Below, one piece after another: positions 8,147 to 15,689 of a stretch of 64,000 bases of DNA (position 1 is its first letter; each line of letters opens with the position of its first letter). This DNA comes from Paracoccus sp. SCSIO 75233 (lineage in GTDB: Bacteria; Pseudomonadota; Alphaproteobacteria; Rhodobacterales; Rhodobacteraceae): positions 62,001-126,000 of the forward strand of contig NZ_CP115758.1 of NCBI RefSeq assembly GCF_027912675.1, read 5' to 3'. The notes under the pieces are model-generated. The model ran no database searches. It was given only the letters and a program-made list of their open reading frames with translations, and was not told the origin of the DNA. Made by a program: the position numbers and the translations under genes.

Positions 8147-9745
8147 TCACATTCTGAATACAGGCGTATGGCGACCGGCTTCGGGCACCGATGTCACGAT
8201 GGCCAGGCACAGGCCAAGGATATCGCGGGTTTGCGCGGGTTCGATCAGCCCGTCATCCCAAAGCCGCGAGGTGGCATAATAGGGATCGGACTGTTCACCG
8301 TACTGGGCCCGAACCTGCTCCTCGATCAGCTTCATGTCGGCCTCCATCTTGCCCGGGTCGCCCCCTTTCTGGCGGCGCAGTTCCAGCATCACATTTGTGG
8401 CGATGTCGGCAGACATGGTGGCCAGTTCCGCAGTGGGCCAGGCAAAGAGAAAATTCGGGGCGAAGCCACGTCCGCACATGCCGTAGTTGCCCGCCCCGTA
8501 AGAGCCACCCAGCAGCACCGACAGGCGCGGCACCTTGGCCACCGACATGGCATAGACCAGCTTGGCGCTGTCCTTGGCTATGCCGCCGCGTTCAGCGTCG
8601 GTGCCAACCATGAAGCCCGAGATGTTGTGCAGGAACAAAAGCGGGATGTTGCGTTGATCGCACATCGACACGAATTGCGCGCCCTTCAGCGAACTTGCGG
8701 ACAAAAGCGCACCGTTGTTGGCCAGAATGCCAACCCGGTATCCATGGATGCACGCTGTGCCACAGACCAGCGTCTCACCCCATCCGGGCTTGAATTCGCG
8801 GAATTCGCCGGCGTCGATCATGCGCAGCAGAACCTCGCGCATGTCATAGGGCTGTTTGCGATCGGCGCTGATGACGCCAAGCAGTTCCTGGGGATCATGC
8901 GCGGGCGGCTGTGGTACCTTGTCGGGCTGCATCGCGCGCGACTGGCCCAGCTCGGCCACGATGTCGCGCATGAGTGCCAATGCGTGGTACTCGTCCTCGG
9001 CCAGATGGTCGGACACCCCCGAAACACGCGAATGCATCTCGGCCCCGCCCAGCGTTTCGCCATCGACCTCTTCGTTGATCGCCACCTTGACGATCGACGG
9101 CCCGCCCAGATGGATGCGCGCGTTGCCGCGCACCATGATGACCTCGTCCGACAGGGCCGGGATATAGGCCCCACCGGCCGTGCAGCCTCCAAAGACCGCC
9201 GAGATCTGCGGCAGACCGCTCGCCGACATGTTGGTCTGGCGATAAAAGGAATTGCCGAAATGCCGGGCATCGGGGAAGACCCTGTCCTGCTCTGGCAGAT
9301 AGGCACCGCCGCAATCCACCAGATAGAGGCAGGGCAGCCGGTTCTCGGCTGCGATTTCCTGGGCGCGGATGTGTTTCTGCACGGTTTCGTGATAGAAGGA
9401 ACCACCCTTCACTGTCGCATCGTTGGCGATCACAACGCAGGGCAGCCCGTGGACGATCCCGATACCGGTCACGATCCCCGCACCGGGCACCTCGCCTCCA
9501 TATTGACCGTAGGCGGCAAGCGACGACAACTCAAGAAATGCAGTGCCCGGATCCACCAGCAGGTCGATCCGTTCGCGGACCAGCAGCTTGCCGCGCTTGC
9601 GATGCCGCGCGACCATGTCGGGGCGGCCGCCAGCCGTTGCTTCGGCGATCCGCGCACGCAGCGTTTCGACGCGCTCGCTTTGTGCGGCGTGGTTGCGGGT
9701 GTAGGTCTCTGATGCGGTCAGCACCGCTGTTTCAAGACGTGCCAT
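8147..9745 (-). CDS. Acyl-CoA carboxylase, carboxyltransferase subunit (module A)
   Basis: This 532-residue beta subunit of a 3-methylcrotonyl/geranyl-CoA-type carboxylase transfers carboxyl from carboxybiotin to the acyl-CoA. Two crotonase-like halves are visible: the N-half contains PGAGIVTGIGIVHG, VKGGSFYHETVQKH and GCTAGGAYIPALSDE; the C-half contains ILANNGALLSASSLKGAQF, NISGFMVGTDAERGGIAK and GGSYGAGNYGMCGR. ATG 9745 is chosen because it follows the TetR stop by four bases. Its length matches the family. The partner alpha subunit is encoded two genes downstream. Confidence 0.92.
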   Translation of the reverse strand: MARLETAVLTASETYTRNHAAQSERVETLRARIAEATAGGRPDMVARHRKRGKLLVRERIDLLVDPGTAFLELSSLAAYGQYGGEVPGAGIVTGIGIVHGLPCVVIANDATVKGGSFYHETVQKHIRAQEIAAENRLPCLYLVDCGGAYLPEQDRVFPDARHFGNSFYRQTNMSASGLPQISAVFGGCTAGGAYIPALSDEVIMVRGNARIHLGGPSIVKVAINEEVDGETLGGAEMHSRVSGVSDHLAEDEYHALALMRDIVAELGQSRAMQPDKVPQPPAHDPQELLGVISADRKQPYDMREVLLRMIDAGEFREFKPGWGETLVCGTACIHGYRVGILANNGALLSASSLKGAQFVSMCDQRNIPLLFLHNISGFMVGTDAERGGIAKDSAKLVYAMSVAKVPRLSVLLGGSYGAGNYGMCGRGFAPNFLFAWPTAELATMSADIATNVMLELRRQKGGDPGKMEADMKLIEEQVRAQYGEQSDPYYATSRLWDDGLIEPAQTRDILGLCLAIVTSVPEAGRHTPVFRM

Positions 9746-9749
9746 GTAG

Positions 9750-10379
9750 TCAGGTATCCTGTCTTTGGAGTATCCCGTTGAGGAACACATCGGCATAGGT
9801 GCGTGACAACGCATCGGCGCTACCGCGGTCCGGGTCGAACCAATCGAGCGTGGCGTTCAATGTACCGATCAGCATCAGGCGCAGGCGACGGATATCGACG
9901 TCTTGCTTCAGCGTGCCATCTTTCTTAAGCTGGGACAGAAGACTGTCCCACTCTGCCTCATAGGCCCTTCGCGTGGGCAAGTTGGCATCCCGGACGGATT
10001 GCGGCACCTGCCCGAAAATACGCACATTCGCCGATGTATAATCGCTCACATCAAGAAGCGCGCGCAGATGCGCCCGGATCGCGGCGCGCAGTACCGTTTC
10101 GCCGTCGGTATCGGCCCGCAGGTCGGTGATGGCGTCTCTCATGCTCGCGTGAACGACTCGAATCCCTGCATCAAGAACGGCCGCGACGATCTCGTCCTTG
10201 GAACCGAAATGATAGTATATGCTACCCGCCTTGATCCCGGCGGCCTCGGCAATTTTTCGGAGCGAAACGGACCCGTAGCCTTGTTCGCGGAAAAGCCGCG
10301 CGGCAATGTCCAGCACCCCGTCCCGTCCAACCGCGCTGCGCGATGTCTCGTTGGCTTTGATTGCCGTGTTCTGTGCCAT
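9750..10379 (-). CDS. TetR-family regulator heading module A
   Basis: This 209-residue TetR regulator has its HTH at about residues 20-75 (DIAARLFREQGYGSVSLRKI, then GIKAGSIYYHFGSKDEIV). The effector part contains DYTSANVRIFGQVP and LIGTLNATLDWFDPDRGS. The same segments occur twice in the fused regulator encoded at 24878-26278, so both belong to one subfamily. It is the first gene of the operon and stops 4 bp before the carboxyltransferase start. A CTAAC-N4-GTTAG palindrome lies 28 bp upstream of its ATG. I infer autoregulated repression relieved by an acyl-CoA, as for related TetR regulators of acyl-CoA catabolism. Confidence 0.88.
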   Translation of the reverse strand: MAQNTAIKANETSRSAVGRDGVLDIAARLFREQGYGSVSLRKIAEAAGIKAGSIYYHFGSKDEIVAAVLDAGIRVVHASMRDAITDLRADTDGETVLRAAIRAHLRALLDVSDYTSANVRIFGQVPQSVRDANLPTRRAYEAEWDSLLSQLKKDGTLKQDVDIRRLRLMLIGTLNATLDWFDPDRGSADALSRTYADVFLNGILQRQDT

Positions 10380-10406
10380 AGACCTTCGTATCGCTCCAAC
10401 GCCTAA

Positions 10407-10420
10407 CTAACGCCTGTTAG
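10407..10420. promoter_or_regulatory. CTAAC-N4-GTTAG operator, site 1 (module A)
   Basis: The sequence is CTAACGCCTGTTAG, a perfect 5-bp inverted repeat around 4 nt. An extra CCTAAC (10402-10407) overlaps its left end. It lies 28 bp upstream of the TetR start codon and is the only palindrome in that gap. Confidence 0.75.
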
Positions 10421-10523
10421 GTTAACAACGCAAGTGAGTCAATCGTCGTGATCGTGCCAGACTAGAGTTTGCGGAAAATTCCGCATTGGCGACCGCCAAG
10501 AGGCCGTCCAGACATTAATGTGC

Positions 10524-10554
10524 TTGCCCGGACCCCGTCATCGGGTCCGGGCAA
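10524..10554. terminator. 12-bp hairpin downstream of the SDR gene
   Basis: TTGCCCGGACCC (10524-10535) and GGGTCCGGGCAA (10543-10554) form a perfect 12-bp stem with a 7-nt loop, 6 bp after the SDR stop on the minus strand. No T-tract follows, but strength and position fit a transcript 3' end, separating this unit from module A. Confidence 0.6.
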
Positions 10555-10559
10555 ATGCC

Positions 10560-11390
10560 TTAGATCACGAAACCGCCACCGCAGATGACGTGCTGGCCTG
10601 AAATGAAGTTCGATTCCGGCGCACAGAACAGATAGACGGCACCGGCAGCTTCTTCCGGAGTGCCGACCCGGCCCAGCGGGATCATGCGCTCCATCTGGGA
10701 CAGGAGATCGGGGTTCACGCCGACCTTGATCTCTTTTTCTTCGACCTTGATCGTGCTGTCGCCATCCGCGCTGCCTTCGGTCAGGCGGGTGCGGATCGGG
10801 CCGAAGGCGACGGCGTTGACGTTGACCTTGTAGCGGCCCCATTCCTTGGCCATCGTCCGGGTGACCCCTAGGATACCGGCCTTGGCGGCGGAATAGTTGA
10901 TCTGGCCAGCATTGCCGCCGGTCCCTGCGATGGACGAGATGTTGACTACCTTGCGGAACACCTCTTGCCCGGCGGCGGCCTCTTCCTTGGCCTTGGCGCT
11001 GATCACCGGCTGGGCAGCGCGCAGGATCTTGAAAGGTGCCGTCAGGTGGACGTCGATGATCGCCTGCCACTGTTCGTCGGACATCTTCTGAACGACGCTA
11101 TCCCAAGTGTAGCCTGCGTTGTTCACGATGATGTCTAACCCGCCAAAGCTGTCCACGCCGGTCTTGATGAACCGTTCGGCAAAACCGTCTTCGGTAACGC
11201 TGCCGGCACAGACCACGGCCTCAGCACCCATTGCGCGCACCGCCTCGGCGGTTTCATTGGCCGGATCGGCGTCCAGATCGTTGATCACCAGCCGGGCCCC
11301 TTCCGAGGCCAGTTTGAGAGCGATTTCGCGGCCAATGCCCCGGCCCGAGCCCGAGACCAGCGCCACGCGCCCGTCGAGTTTTCCAGTCAT
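10560..11390 (-). CDS. SDR-family dehydrogenase (FabG/3-hydroxyacyl-CoA type)
   Basis: This 276-residue classical short-chain dehydrogenase has the cofactor loop SGSGRGIG (about residues 14-21), NNAGYTW and the catalytic YSAAK (about residues 167-171), plus an upstream NISSIAG serine. An acidic residue after the second strand (NDLDAD) favours NAD over NADP. Compared with FabG there is a small insertion before the active site (AKAKEEAAAGQEVFRK) that may shape a larger acyl-binding pocket. It is 24 bp downstream of the thiolase gene in a two-gene unit, which suggests oxidation of a 3-hydroxyacyl-CoA to the ketoacyl-CoA that the thiolase cleaves. The substrate is not known. Confidence 0.85.
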   Translation of the reverse strand: MTGKLDGRVALVSGSGRGIGREIALKLASEGARLVINDLDADPANETAEAVRAMGAEAVVCAGSVTEDGFAERFIKTGVDSFGGLDIIVNNAGYTWDSVVQKMSDEQWQAIIDVHLTAPFKILRAAQPVISAKAKEEAAAGQEVFRKVVNISSIAGTGGNAGQINYSAAKAGILGVTRTMAKEWGRYKVNVNAVAFGPIRTRLTEGSADGDSTIKVEEKEIKVGVNPDLLSQMERMIPLGRVGTPEEAAGAVYLFCAPESNFISGQHVICGGGFVI

Positions 11391-11414
11391 ATTGATTCCT
11401 CCCGAAAGGCGCTA

Positions 11415-12599
11415 TCAGGCTTTTTCATAAAGCGTGGTGACGCAGGCCCCGCCGAGGCCCAGATTGTGCTGAAGCGCCAGACGTGCGCCATCAACCTGGC
11501 GCGCATCTGCCTGGCCGCGAAGCTGCTGAACGAGCTCGGTACATTGCGCTAGGCCGGTCGCCCCAAGCGGATGGCCTTTGGACAAAAGACCGCCCGACGG
11601 GTTGGTCACGTATTTTCCGCCGTAGGTGTTGTCGCCATCATCAACGAATTTCGCCGCTTCGCCGCGACTGCAAAGGCCAAGCGCCTCATAGGTGATAAGC
11701 TCGTTGTGGGCGAAACAGTCGTGCAGTTCGACCACATCCACGTCCTCGGGCCCGATGCCCGCGTCCTCGTAAACCTGATCGGCGGCGCGCTTGGCCATCG
11801 AAAAGCCGACCACTTCGCGCATGTCATGGGCTTCGAAAGTTTCCGGGCCGTCCGTCGTCATGGCCTGCGCCGCGATCCGAACCGAACTGTCCAGTCCGTG
11901 CTTGTCGGCGAATTCCTTGGAACAAATGATCGCGGCGGCCGCGCCACAGGTTGGCGGACAGGCCATGAGCTTGGTCATGACGCCGGGCCAGACGACCTGG
12001 GCGGCCATGACGTCTTCCGCCGTCACCTCCTGCCGGAACAGGGCAACCGGATTCTTCGCAGCATGTCGGCTGGCCTTGGCGCGGATTTTTGCGAAGGTTT
12101 CCAGGGGGGTGCCGAACTCGTCCATATGCGCCTTGCCCGCACCGCCGAAGTACCGCAGCGCCAGCGGGATCTCGGCACTGCCAACCAGTTCGTCGGTTTC
12201 TCTGTCGAATGCCGCAAACGGGCTGACCCGGTCATGGAACATCGCACCGATTGCGCCGGGCTGCATCTGTTCGAACCCAAGTGCCAGAGCACATTCGACC
12301 GCGCCGCTTTCAACTGCCTGCCTGGCCAGGAACAGGGCGGACGATCCGGTCGAGCAGTTGTTGTTCACATTCAGAACCGGGATGCCTGTCATTCCGACAT
12401 GGTACAGGGCGCGCTGACCGCAGGTGCTGTCGCCATAGACATAGCCAACATAGGCCTGTTGGACTTTATCATAATCCAACCCTGCGTCTGCCAGAGCGGA
12501 CCGGGTCGCAGCGGTCGCCATCACATCGTAGCTTTCGGATTTTCCCGGCTTCTGGAACGGGACCATCCCAACGCCTGCAACATAGGCTTTGTCTGTCAT
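11415..12599 (-). CDS. SCP-x type thiolase / lipid-transfer-protein family
   Basis: This 394-residue thiolase-fold protein belongs to the SCP-x group rather than the FadA/AtoB group. The nucleophilic cysteine is Cys82 in NNNCSTGSSAL; the histidine region is GGLLSKGHPLGATG and the C-terminus has HNLGLGGACVTTLYEK. SCP-x thiolases cleave 2-methyl-branched or bulky 3-ketoacyl-CoAs such as steroid or isoprenoid side chains. The start is ATG 12599. A CTACC-N4-GTTAG operator lies 56 bp upstream, and the SDR gene follows in the same unit. Confidence 0.88.
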   Translation of the reverse strand: MTDKAYVAGVGMVPFQKPGKSESYDVMATAATRSALADAGLDYDKVQQAYVGYVYGDSTCGQRALYHVGMTGIPVLNVNNNCSTGSSALFLARQAVESGAVECALALGFEQMQPGAIGAMFHDRVSPFAAFDRETDELVGSAEIPLALRYFGGAGKAHMDEFGTPLETFAKIRAKASRHAAKNPVALFRQEVTAEDVMAAQVVWPGVMTKLMACPPTCGAAAAIICSKEFADKHGLDSSVRIAAQAMTTDGPETFEAHDMREVVGFSMAKRAADQVYEDAGIGPEDVDVVELHDCFAHNELITYEALGLCSRGEAAKFVDDGDNTYGGKYVTNPSGGLLSKGHPLGATGLAQCTELVQQLRGQADARQVDGARLALQHNLGLGGACVTTLYEKA

Positions 12600-12654
12600 T
12601 TCTCTCTCTCCCAAGTTCGGTCAGGCCACCCTAATCGGTCCGCCAGCCTATTTT

Positions 12655-12668
12655 CTACCATTTGTTAG
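12655..12668. promoter_or_regulatory. CTAAC-N4-GTTAG operator, site 2 (thiolase promoter)
   Basis: The sequence is CTACCATTTGTTAG, one mismatch from a perfect repeat, flanked by TTTT and ATTTT as at other sites. It lies 56 bp upstream of the thiolase start. Confidence 0.65.
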
Positions 12669-12736
12669 ATTTTAAATCCCAACCTTGGGAAGTGTCAATA
12701 TTGCCAAGCTGTGACGTAGGGAGCTTGCGCTATTTT

Positions 12737-12750
12737 CTAACTTGTGTTTG
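12737..12750. promoter_or_regulatory. CTAAC-N4-GTTAG operator, site 3 (paaY-side)
   Basis: The sequence is CTAACTTGTGTTTG, with one mismatch in the right arm. It lies about 100 bp upstream of the paaY-like start codon and 138 bp from the thiolase start, giving this divergent region two operators. Confidence 0.55.
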
Positions 12751-12852
12751 TTTTCGGGCCACACGCCCTGATCGGCGGCACAATTGAGGGATTCTGGTCC
12801 CGGCGCAACCGCTGACAAGCGTTTAGCACTCAGCTTACGAAAGGTGGTCGGA

Positions 12853-13464
12853 ATGGCATACTGTTATGAGTTCAAGGGTTTTATACCCGTCGTGCCCGAG
12901 GATACATATGTCCACCCCCAGGCCGTTCTGATCGGAAATGTCATCTTGGGTCATGGATGCTACATCGGCCCCGGAGCAAGCTTGCGGGGCGATTTCGGCA
13001 GGATCGTGATCGGGGATGGAGCCAATGTTCAGGACAATTGCATCATCCATTCCTTTCCCGGCCGCGACGCCGTGGTGGAAAGCGACGGCCACATCGGCCA
13101 TGGCGCGATCCTGCACGGTTGCACAGTGGGCCGGAACGCTCTGGTCGGAATGAATTCCGTCATTATGGATGGTGTAGAGCTTGGGGCGGAATCGATTGTC
13201 GGCGCGCAGGCGTTTGTGCGTGGCGAAACCGTGATTCCGCCGCGTTCGATGGTGGTGGGATCGCCGGCAAAGGTGATCCGCGAGGTCAGCGAGAAAGAAG
13301 TCGCGTGGAAAACGCGCGGCACCGCGGAATACCAGCAACTTGCGCGCGACTGTCTGGCCGGATTGACGCCGGTCGAACCGCTGAAGGCGGTCGAGGCAGA
13401 CCGGCCCGGCATGGCGGCCTCTGACGTCGTCTCCATTCAGGAGGCGCGGCGGACATCGTCCTGA
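12853..13464 (+). CDS. paaY: PaaY-like hexapeptide-repeat protein (gamma-carbonic-anhydrase fold thioesterase)
   Basis: This 203-residue left-handed beta-helix protein has successive hexapeptide turns ([20 protein letters not shown]) and the metal-binding histidine pattern of the gamma-carbonic anhydrase fold (IIHSF, then [11 protein letters not shown]). The C-terminal helix [22 protein letters not shown] matches PaaY. In phenylacetate degradation PaaY hydrolyses dead-end CoA thioesters. The start is ATG 12853, just downstream of GGTGGTCGGA. It lies alone on the plus strand between two minus-strand units, with operator site 3 upstream, so it may act as a detoxifying thioesterase for this island. 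Confidence 0.85.
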   Translation: MAYCYEFKGFIPVVPEDTYVHPQAVLIGNVILGHGCYIGPGASLRGDFGRIVIGDGANVQDNCIIHSFPGRDAVVESDGHIGHGAILHGCTVGRNALVGMNSVIMDGVELGAESIVGAQAFVRGETVIPPRSMVVGSPAKVIREVSEKEVAWKTRGTAEYQQLARDCLAGLTPVEPLKAVEADRPGMAASDVVSIQEARRTSS

Positions 13465-13492
13465 CCTGTCCGGGAACCGGACCGGTCAGGAC
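13458..13492. terminator. Bidirectional terminator hairpin overlapping the paaY stop codon
   Basis: GTCCTGACC (13458-13466) pairs with GGTCAGGAC (13484-13492) and GTCCGG pairs with CCGGAC inside, with one T/C mismatch and a GAA loop. The paaY TGA (13462-13464) is inside the left arm. The hairpin separates paaY from the convergent carboxyltransferase gene. Confidence 0.65.
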
Positions 13493-13575
13493 TACTTCAG
13501 ATTCCGAAAGCGCCAGATGGAAGCGCCTTGACGCGGAACGGCACTCCCCGACCCGGTGTGCCGTCCCTCAAGCCT

Positions 13576-15183
13576 TTACAGACGGAAGATCCCGTAGTGC
13601 GGATCGTCGATCGGTGCATTGAGCGAGGCAGAAATCGACATGCCAAGCGCGTTGCGTGTGTCCGCCGGATCGAGGATGCCGTCATCCCACAGTTCCGAGG
13701 TGGAGGTATAGGCTTCGACATCGCGCTTGTATTTTTCCAGCACCGGTTCGCGGATCGCGGCGATTTCTTCTTCGGTCAGCTCTTTGCCTTCGCGCTGAAG
13801 CTGCCGAATCTTGACGTCCGCCATGGTATTAGCGGCCTGATCCGCCCCCATCACGCCGATCTCGGCTTGCGGCCACATAAACAGCGTGCGCGCATCCCAG
13901 GCCCGCCCGCACATGCCGTAATTGCCTGCCCCGTACGAGGCATTGGCGATCACTGTGAACTTCGGCACGACCGAACCGCCCTGCGCCATCAGCATCTTGG
14001 CACCGTCCTTGGCGATGCCGCGTTCTTCGTATTCGCGGCCCACCATATAGCCAGTGATGTTCTGAAAGAAGACCAGAGGTGTGCGGTTCTGATTGCAAAG
14101 CTGCATGAAATGCGCCGCCTTCAGCGAGCTGTCGTTGAACAACACCCCGTTGTTGGCAAGGATGCCAACCTTGTAACCCCAGATATGGGCAAAGCCGCAA
14201 ACCATCGTGGTGCCATAGTCGGGCTGGTATTCGTGAAAGCGCGAGCCATCGACGATCCGCGCCAGAACCTCGCGCATATCAAACTGGGTTTTCCGGTCCT
14301 TGGGGATGATCCCATAAAGCTCCTTGGGGTCGTAGTATGGCTCTTCAAAAGCGGCGGTTTCGATGATCGTTTTCGGGGTGCGCTTCCATTGGCTGACAAT
14401 CTCGCGCGCCAGTGAAAAGGCGTGCTGTTCAGTGGCGGCTCGGTAGTCGCCGGTTCCCGAAACCGAGGTATGCATAACCGCCCCACCAAGTTCCTGAACA
14501 CCGACCTCTTCGCCGGTGGCCGCCTTGACCAGCGGGGGACCGCCAAGGAAAATCGCGCCTGTGCCTTCGATGATGATGTTGTAGTCGCTCAGCGTCGGCA
14601 CATAGGCACCGCCAGCCGTGCAGTGTCCGCCGACCACGGCAATCTGCGGGATATTGGCCTGGCTCAGCTTGACCTGGTTGCGGAACACCCGCCCGCCCAG
14701 ATACCGGTCGGGAAACACCCCGTGCTGCAGCGGCAGGAAACCGCCCGCGCTGTCGCAGATATGGATGACCGGCAGGCGGTTTTCCAGCGCGACATCCAGA
14801 AGACGCACGACCTTTTTGACCGTATGTGGATACCAAGCCCCGCCCTTGACGCTAGCGTCGTTGGCGTGGATGGCGACCTCGCGACCCTGCACAATACCGA
14901 TGCCCGTCACCACAGCGGCGCCAGGCACGGTGCCATCGTATTCGCGACAGGCGGCAAGTGTGGAAAACTCCAAAAACGGAGTGCCGGGGTCCAGCAGCAG
15001 TTTCAACCGCTCGCGCACGCCCAGTTTGTTCTGGCGGGCAAGGCGGTCGATATCGCGTTGCGGACGTTCGAAACGCGCCGCGTGCTGGCGGGCGTGGAAT
15101 TCCTTCAGCCGTTCAGACATGGCGGCGAAATTTGCCTTGTAGTCGGCGGCATTGGTGTCGATCTGACTTTCAATCCTGCGCAT
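13576..15183 (-). CDS. Acyl-CoA carboxylase, carboxyltransferase subunit (module B, AtuC-like)
   Basis: This 535-residue carboxyltransferase has PGAAVVTGIGIVQG, GGHCTAGGAYVPTLSD, GYKVGILANNGVLFNDSSLK, NITGYMVGREYEERGIAK and ASYGAGNYGMCGR. I chose ATG 15183 over GTG 15189 because a GGAGGAG ribosome-binding site lies 5 nt before the ATG. In acyclic terpene pathways the corresponding subunit (AtuC) belongs to geranyl-CoA carboxylase. The AtuA gene in the same operon supports that analogy, but substrate specificity cannot be read directly. It is the last gene of module B. Confidence 0.9.
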   Translation of the reverse strand: MRRIESQIDTNAADYKANFAAMSERLKEFHARQHAARFERPQRDIDRLARQNKLGVRERLKLLLDPGTPFLEFSTLAACREYDGTVPGAAVVTGIGIVQGREVAIHANDASVKGGAWYPHTVKKVVRLLDVALENRLPVIHICDSAGGFLPLQHGVFPDRYLGGRVFRNQVKLSQANIPQIAVVGGHCTAGGAYVPTLSDYNIIIEGTGAIFLGGPPLVKAATGEEVGVQELGGAVMHTSVSGTGDYRAATEQHAFSLAREIVSQWKRTPKTIIETAAFEEPYYDPKELYGIIPKDRKTQFDMREVLARIVDGSRFHEYQPDYGTTMVCGFAHIWGYKVGILANNGVLFNDSSLKAAHFMQLCNQNRTPLVFFQNITGYMVGREYEERGIAKDGAKMLMAQGGSVVPKFTVIANASYGAGNYGMCGRAWDARTLFMWPQAEIGVMGADQAANTMADVKIRQLQREGKELTEEEIAAIREPVLEKYKRDVEAYTSTSELWDDGILDPADTRNALGMSISASLNAPIDDPHYGIFRL

Positions 15184-15185
15184 TG

Positions 15186-15689
15186 TCACTCCTCCTCCGG
15201 GGCCAATTGGGCCAGGATGTCTTTCAGACCAAAACTGTCGCCTTCGGCGAATGGCATTTCGGCAACGACCCCGCCGCGCGGCGCCGTCAGTGTGGTTTCC
15301 AACTTCATGCTTTCGATCACCAGAAGCGGCTGGCCTTCTTCAACCGCATCGCCGGGTTTAACCGCAACCGACACCACGACACCCGGCATGGGCGCCACCA
15401 ATCGGTCGTCGCTCGCGCCACCGTCGCTTCCGGCCAGGCGTTCGGCGGGATCAACCCGCCCGACTTCGTAGGTTCGCCCGTCCATGTGCACAAAAGTTGC
15501 TTCCGGCCCCACGGCCAGTCGCAATTCGCGCACAACACCCTTGGCCCGCAGCTTGTAACCGCCCGGCAGACCCGTCGGGTCCAATTGGCAGGTAACAGCG
15601 CCAGTGGGGGTATTGAGCACGAACCGGCTGCCATCATGACCCAACCAGCAATCAGTCTCTTCTCCGTCGATCTGAAAAATCCGTTGCAT
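15186..15689 (-). CDS. Stand-alone biotin carboxyl carrier subunit (module B)
   Basis: This 167-residue protein ends in a biotinyl domain with VIESMKLETTL; the biotinylated lysine is near residue 129. The first 90 residues correspond to the linker or BT-like region that joins carboxylase and carrier in fused alpha subunits. In modules A and C these parts are a single polypeptide, so here the alpha subunit is divided in two. Its ATG (15689) shares one base with the TGA of the biotin carboxylase gene (TGATG), and its own stop is 2 bp before the carboxyltransferase ATG. This tight coupling implies equimolar assembly rather than a decayed gene. Confidence 0.9.
   Translation of the reverse strand: MQRIFQIDGEETDCWLGHDGSRFVLNTPTGAVTCQLDPTGLPGGYKLRAKGVVRELRLAVGPEATFVHMDGRTYEVGRVDPAERLAGSDGGASDDRLVAPMPGVVVSVAVKPGDAVEEGQPLLVIESMKLETTLTAPRGGVVAEMPFAEGDSFGLKDILAQLAPEEE

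Noticed and set aside
8054..9712. 552-codon plus-strand open frame opposite the carboxyltransferase gene
   Set aside because: It is a shadow of the conserved carboxyltransferase frame; similar long mirrors occur opposite the other two carboxyltransferases.
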